DNA of 64,000 nt from G963422745 sp965214285 (GCA_965214285.1 OZ243946.1:1736001-1800000); one strand, 5' to 3'; numbered from the stretch's first letter, positions 46,179 through 55,119 are shown. Program-made: numbers and translations. The notes: a model not told the origin generated them from the sequence alone.

Positions 46179-47022
46179 ACGTGAAAACGTGCAGGCCCGC
46201 CACGTCGTGGGCGGCCATGTCCTCGCTCAAGGGCACCAGCAGGTCGTTGGGGTCATACGACAGCGAGGTCATCATCGAGGCGATGGCCTTGCGGTTCTTG
46301 CGCAGATACGCCAGCGAGTCGCCGATCCCCAGCCGCGCGCCCATGGTCAGCAGCTTGGCCCGGTCGACCACGCCGCTGAGCCCGAGATGGATCGGCAGGC
46401 TCATGCCGGCGTCCCGCTCGGCGCGAATCCAGCGCGAGATCGTGGACGGGTCGAAGCACATCTGGGTGGAGCAGAAGCCGTCGATGCCGGCCTCGGCAAG
46501 CAGCGCCTGCTTGTCGTGCAGCGCCTTGTGCAGCTTGTCGGTCGGTATGAAGGCGTGGCCGTCGGGATAGGCGGTGACGCCGATCACGTCCAGCCCGTGG
46601 TCGAAGCCCAGCAGGTCCGCCAGGAACTCCACCGCGTCGTGGTAGCCGCCGGGCGGGTCGGCGTCGCCGCCCACGATGAACAGCGTCGACACCCCGGCCT
46701 GGCGGAACCAGGCTGCCAGCTCCTGGGTGTGGGCGCGGTCTCGCACCATGCGCGCCGAGATGTGGGGGACGGCGCGCATGCCGTCGGCCAGCAGCCGCTC
46801 GGTGATCTCCTGGGTGACCGCCAGCCCCTTCGCGGGCGACGCCGTGACCGAGACCCTGGCCCCGGCCGGCAGGGCGGCCTCGGCCTCGGCCAGGCTCTTG
46901 AGCGGGATCACCTCGAAGGTCAGGTCCGCGGTGAGCGCCAGGCGATGAGCGCGCGCCTGCGCCGACTCCGCGGCAGCGCCCGCAAGGCGCCGCCCGGCTG
47001 TCGACAGCTTCGGCAAGATCAT
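46132..47022 (-). CDS. Methylenetetrahydrofolate reductase family protein
   Basis: The 296-aa protein has the MetF TIM-barrel pattern: an early FEVIPLKSLAEAEAAL, PHISARMVRDRAHTQEL, LFIVGGDADPPGGY and CSTQMCFDPSTISRWI with HLGLSGVVDRAKL. It is a diverged MetF-like member of the kind found beside formate-tetrahydrofolate ligase in one-carbon and methylated-amine clusters, and would interconvert 5,10-methylene- and 5-methyl-tetrahydrofolate with a flavin. It lies 61 nt after fhs on the same strand and shares the fhs promoter. The assignment to methionine synthesis or to oxidation cannot be settled from sequence. Confidence 0.8.
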   Translation of the reverse strand: MILPKLSTAGRRLAGAAAESAQARAHRLALTADLTFEVIPLKSLAEAEAALPAGARVSVTASPAKGLAVTQEITERLLADGMRAVPHISARMVRDRAHTQELAAWFRQAGVSTLFIVGGDADPPGGYHDAVEFLADLLGFDHGLDVIGVTAYPDGHAFIPTDKLHKALHDKQALLAEAGIDGFCSTQMCFDPSTISRWIRAERDAGMSLPIHLGLSGVVDRAKLLTMGARLGIGDSLAYLRKNRKAIASMMTSLSYDPNDLLVPLSEDMAAHDVAGLHVFTFNQVAATDEWRRAQR

Positions 47023-47083
47023 CCCGGCACCGTTCCTCGGCTCAGACTTGTTGGCTCTTGTTCGGCTTGGTTGCTGATGCCGG

Positions 47084-48781
47084 CTACGAGAGGTTGACGA
47101 TCTCCCCGTCGGCGTCGATGTCGATCTTGACGGCCGCGGGGGTCCGCCCGAGGCCGGGCATGGTTCGCATGTCGCCGCAGATCGGGTAGACGAACCCCGC
47201 GCCGACGCTGGCGCGCACCTCGCGCACCGGCAGCGTCCAGCCGGTCGGCGCGCCCTTCAGAGTCGGGTCGGAGCTGATCGACAGGTGGGTCTTGGCGATG
47301 CACACCGGCAGCCGCCCGAAGCCCGCATCGGTGTAGGTGGCGAGCTGCTTGGCGGCGGCCGCGGAGTACTCGACCCCATCCGCACCGTAGACCCGGGTGG
47401 CCACGGCGTGGATCTTGTCGCGCAGCGACATGTCGTCGTCGTAGAGCACCTCGAAGCTGCTCGGCTCCTCCGCAGCGGCCTTCACCGCCTCGGCCAGCTC
47501 GGCAGCGCCGCGGCCGCCGTCGGCGAAATGGGTGGAGGCGGCGGCGAACGCCCCGTACTCGGCTGCGATCTCGTGAACCGCGGCGATGTCGGCGTCGTGG
47601 TCGCCGGGGAACACGTTGATCGCGACGACCGGGGTGACCCCGTGGACCTTCATGTTCTCGAGCTGCTTGCGCAGGTTGTCGCCGCCCTGGTGGACCTCGT
47701 CGGGGTTGGCCTCCAGCAGGGCCTCGGGCAGCGGCTGGCCGGCCACGATGCGATGGTTGCCCGAGTGGGCCTTGAGGCCGCGCACCGTGGCCACGAGCAC
47801 CGCAGCGTCGGGGGCCAGGCCCGAGTAGCGGCACTTGATGTTGAAGAAGCGTTCGGCGCCCATGTCGGCGCCGAACCCGGCCTCGGTCAGCAGGAAGTCC
47901 GAGGTGTGGATGCCGATGCGGTCGGCGACGATCGAGCTGTTGCCGGTGGCGATGTTGCCGAACGGACCGGTGTGCACCAGAGCCGGGGTGTTCTCCAGGG
48001 TCTGCATCAGGTTGGGCTTGATCGCCTCGCGCAGGATCACCGTCATCGAGCCCGCCGCGCCGATCTGCTCGGCGGTGATCGGCTCGCCCTGGCGGGTGTA
48101 GCCCAGCACGATGCGGCCCATGCGCGCCCGCAGGTCGAACAGGTCCGTCGACAGCGCCAGGGCCGCCATCACCTCCGAAGCCGCGGTGATGTCGAAGCCG
48201 GTCTCGCGTGGCACCCCGTCGAGGCGCCCGCCGAGCCCGATCACGCAGTTGCGCAGAGCCCGGTCGTTGACGTCGATGACCCGCCGCCAGGTGATGTTGT
48301 GGAGGTCGAAGCCGGCCTCGTTGCCGTGGAAGACGTGGGCGTCGACCATCGCCGAGCAGAGGTTGTGCGCCGCGGTCACGGCGTGCATGTCGCCTGTGAG
48401 GTGCAGGTTGAACAGCTCCATCGGCACCACCTGGCTGTAGCCGCCGCCCGCGGCGCCGCCCTTGATGCCGAAGGTCGGCCCCATGGAGGGCTGGCGGATG
48501 GCGATGGTGGCCGACGAGCCGATGTGCTGGAACGCCTGGCCGAGCCCGACGGTGGTGGTGGTCTTGCCCTCGCCCAGCGGGGTGGGGGTGATCGCCGAGA
48601 CGACCACGTAGCGCGCCTTGGGCCGCTCGGCCATCTTGTCGATGGCGTCGAGGGTGATCTTGGCCGCGCCGGAGCCGTAGGGCTCGAGGCACTCGGCCGG
48701 GATGCCGGCGTCGCCTGCGATGTCGGCCAGCGGCTTCAGCTTGGCCTGCGAGGCGATTTCCAGATCGGACGGAAAGGACAT
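47084..48781 (-). CDS. fhs: Formate--tetrahydrofolate ligase
   Basis: The 565-aa protein has the ATP site TPLGEGKTTTTVGLGQA, RQPSMGPTFGIKGGAAGGGYSQ and the metal-binding segments of the family at full length. It joins formate to tetrahydrofolate with ATP to give 10-formyl-tetrahydrofolate, or runs in reverse to release formate for the dehydrogenase encoded at the end of the window. AGGGGG precedes the ATG. Two TTCCGCATCNCGGAA palindromes sit just upstream of its -10 box. It is first in the operon with the MetF-like gene. Confidence 0.95.
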   Translation of the reverse strand: MSFPSDLEIASQAKLKPLADIAGDAGIPAECLEPYGSGAAKITLDAIDKMAERPKARYVVVSAITPTPLGEGKTTTTVGLGQAFQHIGSSATIAIRQPSMGPTFGIKGGAAGGGYSQVVPMELFNLHLTGDMHAVTAAHNLCSAMVDAHVFHGNEAGFDLHNITWRRVIDVNDRALRNCVIGLGGRLDGVPRETGFDITAASEVMAALALSTDLFDLRARMGRIVLGYTRQGEPITAEQIGAAGSMTVILREAIKPNLMQTLENTPALVHTGPFGNIATGNSSIVADRIGIHTSDFLLTEAGFGADMGAERFFNIKCRYSGLAPDAAVLVATVRGLKAHSGNHRIVAGQPLPEALLEANPDEVHQGGDNLRKQLENMKVHGVTPVVAINVFPGDHDADIAAVHEIAAEYGAFAAASTHFADGGRGAAELAEAVKAAAEEPSSFEVLYDDDMSLRDKIHAVATRVYGADGVEYSAAAAKQLATYTDAGFGRLPVCIAKTHLSISSDPTLKGAPTGWTLPVREVRASVGAGFVYPICGDMRTMPGLGRTPAAVKIDIDADGEIVNLS

Positions 48782-48829
48782 CTGAACCCCCTGGGGCGTT
48801 TGGCAGGCCCGTCCCCCGGGCCCTGCGGA

Positions 48830-48835
48830 ATCCTA
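48830..48835 (-). promoter_or_regulatory. -10 box of fhs (TAGGAT)
   Basis: TAGGAT on the minus strand lies 7 bp from the proximal palindrome and about 48 nt upstream of the fhs ATG. Confidence 0.55.
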
Positions 48836-48842
48836 GCAGGCG

Positions 48843-48875
48843 TTCCGCATCACGGAAGCGTTCCGCATCTCGGAA
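48843..48875. promoter_or_regulatory. Paired 15-bp operators upstream of fhs
   Basis: TTCCGCATCACGGAA (48843-48857) and TTCCGCATCTCGGAA (48861-48875) are both near-perfect palindromes, 18 bp apart from start to start, occupying roughly -20 to -55 of the fhs promoter. The TTCCG/CGGAA arms resemble known IclR-family sites. Confidence 0.8.
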
Positions 48876-48974
48876 CAGGTTTCTCGGGAAGCGGGTCTGC
48901 GGTCGGTCATGGTCATCGTCGCCGGCACGGTCTCGGTCTCGGGCTCGGTATCGGGCAGGGTCTCGGGCACTGCG

Positions 48975-49781
48975 TCAGGCCCCGGCCGCTGCCAGCGGCG
49001 AGGCGAGCCGGCCGGTCACCGCCGAGCGGATCTCGGCGTCGAAGCTGCGGACGTGGGCCTCGATGAGGTCCGCCGCCGTCTCGCCTTCGCCGGCCCGCAA
49101 GGCGTCGAGGATGGCGGCGTGCTCGGCGACGGCTGTGCGCATGTCGGCCACGTCGGCGAGGTACAGGTGCCAGAGGCGGTCGGACTGCGCATAGAGCATG
49201 TCGAGCGTGTCGAGCAGGAAGCGGTTGCCCGCAGCCTGCCAGAGCAGCTCGTGGCAGCGGCGGTCGACCGAAAGCAGGTGCTCGGCGCTGCCGTCGGCTG
49301 TGCTGGCGGCGGTCTGGGCTGTCGTGCCCGCGCTGTTGCCCGTGTTGCCGGTGCCGTTGCTGCTGCTGGCGCGGCGACCGGCTCTGTCGTCGTCGGCTTC
49401 GGCAGTGTCGCCGGCTGCGCCGCCGGCGCTGCCCGCCACTTCGTCGAGGGCGGCCTGCATGGCCGACCAGTGCTCGGCGCTGCCGCGGGCAGCCGCGAGG
49501 CGCGCCGCGTAGGGCTCGAGCACCATGCGGGTCTCGAAGAGCATCGACAGCTCGGCCACGTCGATGCCGCTCACGTACATGCCCCGCCGCGGGATCACGG
49601 TCACGAAGTGCTCGCGGGCGAGCCGCTGCAGCGACTCCCGCACCGGCGTGCGGCCGATCCCGGTGCGCTCGCACAGCTCGGTGTCGCGCAGGATGTCGCC
49701 GGGGGCCAGCTCCAGGCGCACGATCATCGAGCGGATGGCCTCATAGGCCTGCTCGCTGAGGTTGGGCTTGCTTGGCGGCAC
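48975..49781 (-). CDS. GntR-family (FadR subfamily) transcriptional regulator
   Basis: The 268-aa protein has an N-terminal winged helix (LSEQAYEAIRSMIVRLELAPGD, TGIGRTPVRESLQRLA) and a C-terminal FCD ligand domain (FETRMVLEPYAARLAAARGS, then VDRRCHELLWQAAGNRFLL and EHAAILDALRAGE with metal-binding histidines). A low-complexity stretch of about 50 residues rich in Ser, Gly, Thr and Ala interrupts the FCD domain between its first helices. The GTG start gives the family N-terminus. It is divergent from the dimethylglycine-dehydrogenase-like gene, with a TGATAT...ATATCA inverted repeat between them, and is likely to control that gene and itself. Confidence 0.85.
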   Translation of the reverse strand: MPPSKPNLSEQAYEAIRSMIVRLELAPGDILRDTELCERTGIGRTPVRESLQRLAREHFVTVIPRRGMYVSGIDVAELSMLFETRMVLEPYAARLAAARGSAEHWSAMQAALDEVAGSAGGAAGDTAEADDDRAGRRASSSNGTGNTGNSAGTTAQTAASTADGSAEHLLSVDRRCHELLWQAAGNRFLLDTLDMLYAQSDRLWHLYLADVADMRTAVAEHAAILDALRAGEGETAADLIEAHVRSFDAEIRSAVTGRLASPLAAAGA

Positions 49782-49872
49782 TGCGGGTCTCTGTCGTGGG
49801 CTTGCGGCGGATGGTCGGGACAAGAGCGGGCCAGGGGCCGGGGAGCGAGGCGCGGCCCGGGTTGGCCAGGTG

Positions 49873-49893
49873 TGATATGCGTGTAATATATCA
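49873..49893. promoter_or_regulatory. Operator TGATAT-N9-ATATCA in the gntR/demethylase intergenic region
   Basis: Perfect 6-bp arms are spaced by 9 bp in notably AT-rich DNA. The right arm overlaps a TAATAT -10 candidate (49884-49889) for the demethylase gene, with TTGGCC at 49862-49867 as -35 (16-bp spacer). This suits repression by the adjacent GntR protein. Confidence 0.65.
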
Positions 49894-49946
49894 ACCGTCA
49901 GGCTAGCGTCTGCGTTCGAGACGCCAGACCGAGAAAGAGAGCATCC

Positions 49947-52469
49947 GTGAGCGAATTCCCGAGCAGCGCCAAGTGCGTCGTCATCGGCGCCGGCATCGTC
50001 GGCAACTGCGTGGTCGGGCACCTGGCCCGGCTCGGCTGGAGCGACCTCGTCCTCTTGGACAAGGGCCCCTTGCCGAACCCCGGCGGATCGACCGGCCATG
50101 CGTCCAACTTCATCTTCCCCGTCGACCACAACAAGGAGATGGCCCTGCTGGGCGAGCAGTCCGCCAACCAGTACCGCGACCTGAACCTGTCGGTCGACTC
50201 CGGCGGCATCGAGGTCGCCCGCACCCAAGAGCGCATGAACGAGCTCGACCGGCGCATGACCTCCGCGAAGGCCTGGGGCATCGAGGCTCACCTGCTCAGC
50301 CCCGCCGAGGTGCAGGAGCTGGTGCCGTTCATCAGCACCGACGTGATCAAGGGCGGCTTCTACTGCCCGACGGTCAGCGTGGTCGACTCGCTGGAGACCG
50401 GCACCGTGATGCGCCGCGAGGCCATCGAGTCCGCGGGCTGCCGGGTGTTCGCCAACACCGAGGTGCTCGACCTCGTCACCGACGACGGCGACCGCCCCAA
50501 CGGGCGGCGCAGGGTCAGCGCCGTGGTCACCGACAAGGGAACGATCCAAGCCGAGCACGTCGTGATCGCCTGCGGCGTGTGGTCGAACCGCATCGCCGGC
50601 ATGGCCGACACCTACATCCCGCTGGTGCCGGCCGTGCACCAGATGGCCGACGTCGGCCCCATCGACATCCTCGCCGAGACCAACAACGAGATCGGCTACC
50701 CGATCGTGCGCGACATGGACACCTTCTGCTACGAGCGCCAGTCGGCCGGCTCGATGGAGGTCGGCTCCTACGCCCACCGCCCGATCCTGCACCACCCCGA
50801 CGAGATCCCCTCCAACGAGGAGGCGGCGCTGTCGCCCACCGAGATGCCGTTCACGCCGGATGACTTCGACCAGCAGATGGAAGAGGCGATCGAGCTGATG
50901 GAGATGCTCGGCGACGCCGAGATCAAGTACGCCATCAACGGCCTGCTGTCGCTGACGCCCGACGGCATGCCGTGCCTGGGCGAGATCCCTGACGTGGAGA
51001 ACCTCTGGTCGGCGGCCGCGGTGTGGGTCAAGGAAGGCCCCGGCATGGGCCAGGTCGTCGCCGAGTGGATGACGTATGGCTACCCGCGGGTGATCGACGC
51101 CCACGGCGCGGACGTGGCCCGCTTCTACGACGAGGAGCGCAGCGACGACCACATCTGGTCCCGTGCCGAGGAGAGCTTCAACAAGACCTACGGCATCGTG
51201 CACCCCGCCGAGCAGTGGGAGAACCGCCGGCACCTGGTCGAGTCGCCCTACCGCTCGCGCCAGGAGGCGCTGGAGGCCGAGTTTTTCCAGGCCCGGGTGT
51301 GGGAGCGCCCGCAGTGGTACGACTCCAACCGCGACCTCGTGGAGCGCTACGACCTCGCCGAGCGCGAAGTCGAGTGGGACAACCGCTGGTGGAGCCCGAT
51401 CACCATCGGCGAGCACCTGAACCTGCGCGACAACTGCGGCCTGGTCGACCTCTCGGCGTTCCAGATATACGAGCTGTCCGGCCCCGGTGCGGTGGAGTTC
51501 GCGGAGCGCCTGGCGGTCAACAAGGTCGACGTGGCCGTGGGCCGCTCGGTGTACACGCCGTGGCTCACCCCCGACGGCGGCTTCCACTCCGACCTCACCA
51601 TGATGCGCACCGGTGAGCAGACCGTGCAGATCGTGACCGGCGTGTTCGACGGCGGCCGCGACGAGTTCTGGGTGCGCAAGCACATGCCCAACGACGGCTC
51701 GGTGGCGTTCGCGAACCGCACCATGCAGATCAGCACCCTCGGCTTGTGGGGGCCCAACGCAGCGGCGGTGCTCGGCGAGCTGACCGACCACGACCTGAGC
51801 CAGGCCGGCTCGCCGTATGGCGCCTATCTGCCGGCCACCGTGGCCGGGGTCGACGTGGAGCTGTTCCGCATCTCCTATGTGGGCGACGCCGGCTGGGAGA
51901 TCTACATCCCCTGGACCCGCGCCCCCGGCGTGTGGGATGCGCTCGTCGAGGCGGGCAGCGCTCACGGCCTGCGCCCCACCGGCGGCGGCGTCTACGGCAC
52001 CTCGGGCCGTTTGGAGAAGGGCTACCGGCTGATGGGCGCCGAGCTCGAGAGCGAGTACAACCCGCTGGAGGCCGGCCTCGCCCGGCCCAAGGTCAAGGCC
52101 GCGGACTTCATCGGCAAGGCGCCCTACCTGGCGGCCCGGGAGGCTGGCGCCGAGGTGCAGTGCGTCACCCTCACCGTGGAGGACAACACCGACTCGGCGG
52201 GCCGTGAGCGCTGGATGCAGGGCGGCAACGAGCCGATCCTCGACTCTTCCGGCGGGCGCATCGTCGACTCGCACGGCCGGGCATCGCGGGTGACCTCCGC
52301 CGGCTACGGCCCCTCGGTCGGCAAGATGCTGCTGATGGGCTACGTGCCCAACGAGCTGGCCGCCGCCGGCACCGACCTGCAGGTGATGTACATGAACGAG
52401 CTCTTTGGGTGCAAGGTGGTCGGCACGGGCTCGGCGTTCGATCCCGACGACACCCGGATGAAGAGCTGA
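49947..52469 (+). CDS. Dimethylglycine/sarcosine dehydrogenase-like FAD oxidoreductase with GcvT domain
   Basis: The 840-aa protein joins an FAD amine oxidoreductase (CVVIGAGIVGNCVVGHLARLG, residues 10-30) to a C-terminal tetrahydrofolate-binding GcvT domain (about 430-840, with YNPLEAGLARPKVKAADFIG). H51 in GGSTGHASNF is at the position of the histidine that binds FAD covalently in dimethylglycine and sarcosine dehydrogenases. The enzyme should oxidise an N-methyl group and place the formaldehyde on tetrahydrofolate as 5,10-methylene-THF. EtfB and EtfA follow directly and are the likely electron acceptors. The GTG has an AAAGAGAG site upstream. The exact amine is unknown. Confidence 0.88.
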   Translation: MSEFPSSAKCVVIGAGIVGNCVVGHLARLGWSDLVLLDKGPLPNPGGSTGHASNFIFPVDHNKEMALLGEQSANQYRDLNLSVDSGGIEVARTQERMNELDRRMTSAKAWGIEAHLLSPAEVQELVPFISTDVIKGGFYCPTVSVVDSLETGTVMRREAIESAGCRVFANTEVLDLVTDDGDRPNGRRRVSAVVTDKGTIQAEHVVIACGVWSNRIAGMADTYIPLVPAVHQMADVGPIDILAETNNEIGYPIVRDMDTFCYERQSAGSMEVGSYAHRPILHHPDEIPSNEEAALSPTEMPFTPDDFDQQMEEAIELMEMLGDAEIKYAINGLLSLTPDGMPCLGEIPDVENLWSAAAVWVKEGPGMGQVVAEWMTYGYPRVIDAHGADVARFYDEERSDDHIWSRAEESFNKTYGIVHPAEQWENRRHLVESPYRSRQEALEAEFFQARVWERPQWYDSNRDLVERYDLAEREVEWDNRWWSPITIGEHLNLRDNCGLVDLSAFQIYELSGPGAVEFAERLAVNKVDVAVGRSVYTPWLTPDGGFHSDLTMMRTGEQTVQIVTGVFDGGRDEFWVRKHMPNDGSVAFANRTMQISTLGLWGPNAAAVLGELTDHDLSQAGSPYGAYLPATVAGVDVELFRISYVGDAGWEIYIPWTRAPGVWDALVEAGSAHGLRPTGGGVYGTSGRLEKGYRLMGAELESEYNPLEAGLARPKVKAADFIGKAPYLAAREAGAEVQCVTLTVEDNTDSAGRERWMQGGNEPILDSSGGRIVDSHGRASRVTSAGYGPSVGKMLLMGYVPNELAAAGTDLQVMYMNELFGCKVVGTGSAFDPDDTRMKS

Positions 52470-52473
52470 GCGG

Positions 52474-53241
52474 ATGCGGATCCTCTGCTGCGTGAAGCGG
52501 GTGCCCGCGCCGGGCGCCCGGATCAACGTCACAGCCGACGGCGGCGACATCGACTCGGCGCACCTCGGCTTCACCACCAGCCCCCACGAGGAGTGCGCCG
52601 TGGAGGGCGCCGTGCAGCTCGTCGAGGAGCACGGGGGAGAGGTAACGGTGCTCACGCTGGGCCTCGCCGCCGCCTCCGAGCAGCTGCGCTATGCGGTGTC
52701 CGTCGGGGCGCACCACGCCGTGCTGGTGAACGTCGACTCCAACGCCTGGGATCCTCAGCGGACCGCTGCCGCTTTGACCGAGGCCATCTCCGGGATCGAG
52801 GAGACCGACGGGGTCTTCGACCTGCTGCTGTTCGGCAACGAGTCCGCCGACAGCGGGGGCTTCCAGGTCGGCGTGCGGGTCGCCCACGCCCTGGGCCGTC
52901 CCATGGTTCAGGGCATCAAGGGCATCACCGTCGCCGGGGAGTCCGCGATCACCGCCCGCCGCGAGATCGACGGCGGCTTCGAGGTGTACGAACTGGCCCG
53001 GCCCTGCGCGCTGGGAGTGATGGAAGGGCTCAACCTGCCCCGTTATCCGACCATGAAGGGCAGGCTGGCATCCAAGAAGGCCGAGATCGCCGAGCTGGCG
53101 GGCGACGCCGCGCCCGGCGCCCAGCAGCGAGTGAGGCTGCACCGCCCGACCGAGGCGGTGTCCGAGACGGTGATCCTGGGCACGGGCCCCGAGGCTGCGC
53201 CGGCCGTGGTCGACGTGCTCGACGAGCTGGGGGTGCTGTGA
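52474..53241 (+). CDS. etfB: Electron transfer flavoprotein, beta subunit
   Basis: The 255-aa protein has the ETF-beta fold: ILCCVKRVPAPGARI at the start, TLGLAAASEQLRYAVSVGAHHAVLV, the AMP-binding LLLFGNESADSGGFQVGVRVA, and RYPTMKGRLASKKAEI. With EtfA it carries electrons from flavin dehydrogenases to the quinone pool. It lies 4 nt after the demethylase stop and overlaps etfA by one base (TGATG), so the three are one operon. Confidence 0.92.
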   Translation: MRILCCVKRVPAPGARINVTADGGDIDSAHLGFTTSPHEECAVEGAVQLVEEHGGEVTVLTLGLAAASEQLRYAVSVGAHHAVLVNVDSNAWDPQRTAAALTEAISGIEETDGVFDLLLFGNESADSGGFQVGVRVAHALGRPMVQGIKGITVAGESAITARREIDGGFEVYELARPCALGVMEGLNLPRYPTMKGRLASKKAEIAELAGDAAPGAQQRVRLHRPTEAVSETVILGTGPEAAPAVVDVLDELGVL

Positions 53242-54239
53242 TGCTGCTGGTCGTGCTGGAACACGACGACGGAGCGCTGGTCGAGGCCGCCCGCGAGGCG
53301 CTGACTTTCGGGCGCAGCCTGGCCGAGGAGATCGACTGTGAGCTCCACGCCGCGGTGATCGGCGCCGATGCCGACTCCGGCATCGAGTCCGAGGCGGGCA
53401 GCTTCGGCGCTGAGGTCGTGCATGCGGCGACGCCTGAGGAGCTGACCGACTACAGCCCCGCCGCCTACGGCTCGATCGTGGCGCAGATGGTTGCCGAGCT
53501 CGAGCCTGAGGCCGTGCTGGCCTGCGGATCGAGCCGCGGCAACGAGGTGATGGCCACCGCGGCGGCTGTCCTCGATGCTCCGTTTGTGGCCAACTGCACT
53601 GCGGTCGCGGCCGGGTCCGGCTCGGGCGGCGGGGCGGGCTGGCAGATCACGCGGGTGCAGTGGGGCGGCTCGCTGCTCGAGGACGTGACCCTCGACGCCG
53701 ACCCGGCGCTGCTGACCTGCGGCCTGCACGCCGTGGCAGCCGAGCCTCTCGACCCCGCGGATGCGGTCGACGCCGATGTCGAGTCCTTCGACGCCGAGCT
53801 CGCTGCGGGGGCGCTGGCGACCATGGTGCGTGACCGGGTGGTGTCCGAGGCCGGCGTCACCTTGCCCACGGCGCCGGTGGTCTGCGGAGGCGGCCGAGGG
53901 GTCGGCTCAGCCGAGGGCTTCGCCCAGCTCGAGGAACTGGCCGGCCTGCTCAACGGCCGGGTGGGCTGCTCGCGGGCCGTGACCAACCTCGGCTGGCGGC
54001 CTCATTCGGATCAGGTCGGCCAGACCGGCACCCGCATCGCCCCGGAGATCTACATCGCCTCGGGCATCTCCGGCGCCATCCAGCACTGGGTGGGCGCCAT
54101 GGCCAGCAAGCACATCCTGGCGATCAACACCGACCGCGAGGCCAACATGGTCACCAAGGCCGACTGGGCCGTGATCGGCGACCTGCACGAGGTGATCCCG
54201 GCGGTCATCGCCGAGATCAAGGCCCGCAGATCCCCCTGA
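53241..54239 (+). CDS. etfA: Electron transfer flavoprotein, alpha subunit
   Basis: The 332-aa protein has the ETF-alpha FAD-binding C-terminus: VVCGGGRGVGSAEGF, HSDQVGQTGTRIAPEIYIA, SGISGAIQHWVGA and NTDREANMVTKADWAVIGDL. It forms the heterodimer with EtfB and binds FAD. Its last codons are repeated as a fragment 0.9 kb downstream, because the following segmental duplication begins inside this gene. Confidence 0.93.
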   Translation: MLLVVLEHDDGALVEAAREALTFGRSLAEEIDCELHAAVIGADADSGIESEAGSFGAEVVHAATPEELTDYSPAAYGSIVAQMVAELEPEAVLACGSSRGNEVMATAAAVLDAPFVANCTAVAAGSGSGGGAGWQITRVQWGGSLLEDVTLDADPALLTCGLHAVAAEPLDPADAVDADVESFDAELAAGALATMVRDRVVSEAGVTLPTAPVVCGGGRGVGSAEGFAQLEELAGLLNGRVGCSRAVTNLGWRPHSDQVGQTGTRIAPEIYIASGISGAIQHWVGAMASKHILAINTDREANMVTKADWAVIGDLHEVIPAVIAEIKARRSP

Positions 54240-54279
54240 CCGCCCCGCGGTGATGCGGGGTGCTCGGGCGACGGCGCGC

Positions 54280-54361
54280 TCAGGCGACGGCGGTGTTGAA
54301 GCGCTCTACCGCCTCGGCCAAGAGATCCTCGGCCTCGGCAGGGTCCACCGGCAGCGGCCAT
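54280..54361 (-). pseudogene. Remnant of a deleted LLM-class oxidoreductase gene
   Basis: Only the start codon region and the last 26 or so codons of the LLM gene in copy B remain. The junction is at about 54358, where CGGCAGCGGC meets CATCG. The corresponding ends in copy B both finish in GGC, suggesting deletion between 3-bp microhomologies. The remaining 82 bp are out of frame. Confidence 0.8.
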
Positions 54362-54519
54362 CGTTCTCAGCTCGTGCCTGGCCCGGCAGGCCGGTGCGCC
54401 GCCGGGGCTGTGGCTGCGAGCGTCTTCAGACGCCGGTCGGCTGTGGGCGCAGGGTCCATGGCGGCAGGGTAGTCGGCACCTCCGCAGCCGGCCGGATCGC
54501 GAGTGATCTCGCGGTCGGG

Positions 54520-54549
54520 TTGTGATCGGTCGTTCGCTGCGGCTACGGT
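54520..54549 (+). promoter_or_regulatory. Promoter TTGTGA-18-TACGGT (copy A)
   Basis: TTGTGA at 54520-54525 and TACGGT at 54544-54549 are 18 bp apart. The same promoter is kept in copy B (56305-56334). A GGGAGG ribosome binding site follows ahead of the ATG. Confidence 0.55.
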
Positions 54550-54591
54550 GGTGGCGCTTCCCCTCCCGTACATCGAACCCTGGGAGGATCA

Positions 54592-55119
54592 ATGCCCGTC
54601 ACCACCGAACACCGTGAGCAGTACCGCCAGTGGCTGCTCGATCGTGAATTGCAGCCCGATGTGGCTGCTGCCATACTTGAGTCCATGCCTCCTTTCGACT
54701 GGTCGGAGATCGCTCGTCGCAGCGACCTGGCTGAGGTCGAAGGCCGTCTGGACAACCGCCTCGACGGGGTGGACAAGCGCCTTGACGGGGTGGACAAGCG
54801 CCTTGACGGGGTGGACAAGCGCCTTGACGGGGTGGACAAGCGCCTCGACAAGGTCGAGAACCGCCTCGATGGCATTGACGGTCGTCTCGATGGCGTCGAC
54901 GGTCGTCTCGATTTGCTGACCGATCGTGTCGACAAAGTGGCGGACGGCCTGATCCACATGACCCAGCGCATCGATTCCCTGGGTGATTCTCTGAATGGGC
55001 GCATCGATTCGCTGAGTCAGGCGTTGACTGCCCATGGGTCCCAGATGGTCGTCACCATGCTCCTGGGGTTCACCGCCATAATCACCGCCACGATCGTGAG
55101 CCTGCTGACACTGGCGTGA
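54592..55119 (+). CDS. Heptad-repeat coiled-coil membrane protein, copy A
   Basis: The 175-aa protein starts with a conserved 40-residue block (EQYRQWLLDRELQPDVAAAI, then PPFDWSEIARRSDL). A run of seven-residue repeats RLDGVDK follows, with leucine and valine spaced 3 and 4 apart, a near-ideal coiled coil, and the protein ends in one membrane helix (MVVTMLLGFTAIITATIVSLL). It is probably a trimeric or dimeric stalk anchored at its C-terminus. It resembles DUF1640/CCDC90-type and other tail-anchored coiled-coil proteins. The ribosome binding site GGGAGG precedes the ATG. Function unknown; its paralogue is 1.8 kb downstream. Confidence 0.75.
   Translation: MPVTTEHREQYRQWLLDRELQPDVAAAILESMPPFDWSEIARRSDLAEVEGRLDNRLDGVDKRLDGVDKRLDGVDKRLDGVDKRLDKVENRLDGIDGRLDGVDGRLDLLTDRVDKVADGLIHMTQRIDSLGDSLNGRIDSLSQALTAHGSQMVVTMLLGFTAIITATIVSLLTLA
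54757..54840 (+). repeat. Four tandem 21-bp units in the coiled-coil gene, copy A
   Basis: Four units of CGCCTYGACGGGGTGGACAA plus G follow each other; the last three are identical. Each encodes one RLDGVDK heptad. Identity at the DNA level indicates recent expansion or homogenisation. Confidence 0.85.

Noticed and set aside
48975..52655. Very long minus-strand open frame over the demethylase gene (about 1200 codons)
   Set aside because: It is a GC-bias shadow antisense to the demethylase; only its last 268 codons, the GntR regulator, have family motifs and a sensible start.
54757..54840. CRISPR array
   Set aside because: The 21-bp units are contiguous, in frame and without spacers; they encode coiled-coil heptads.
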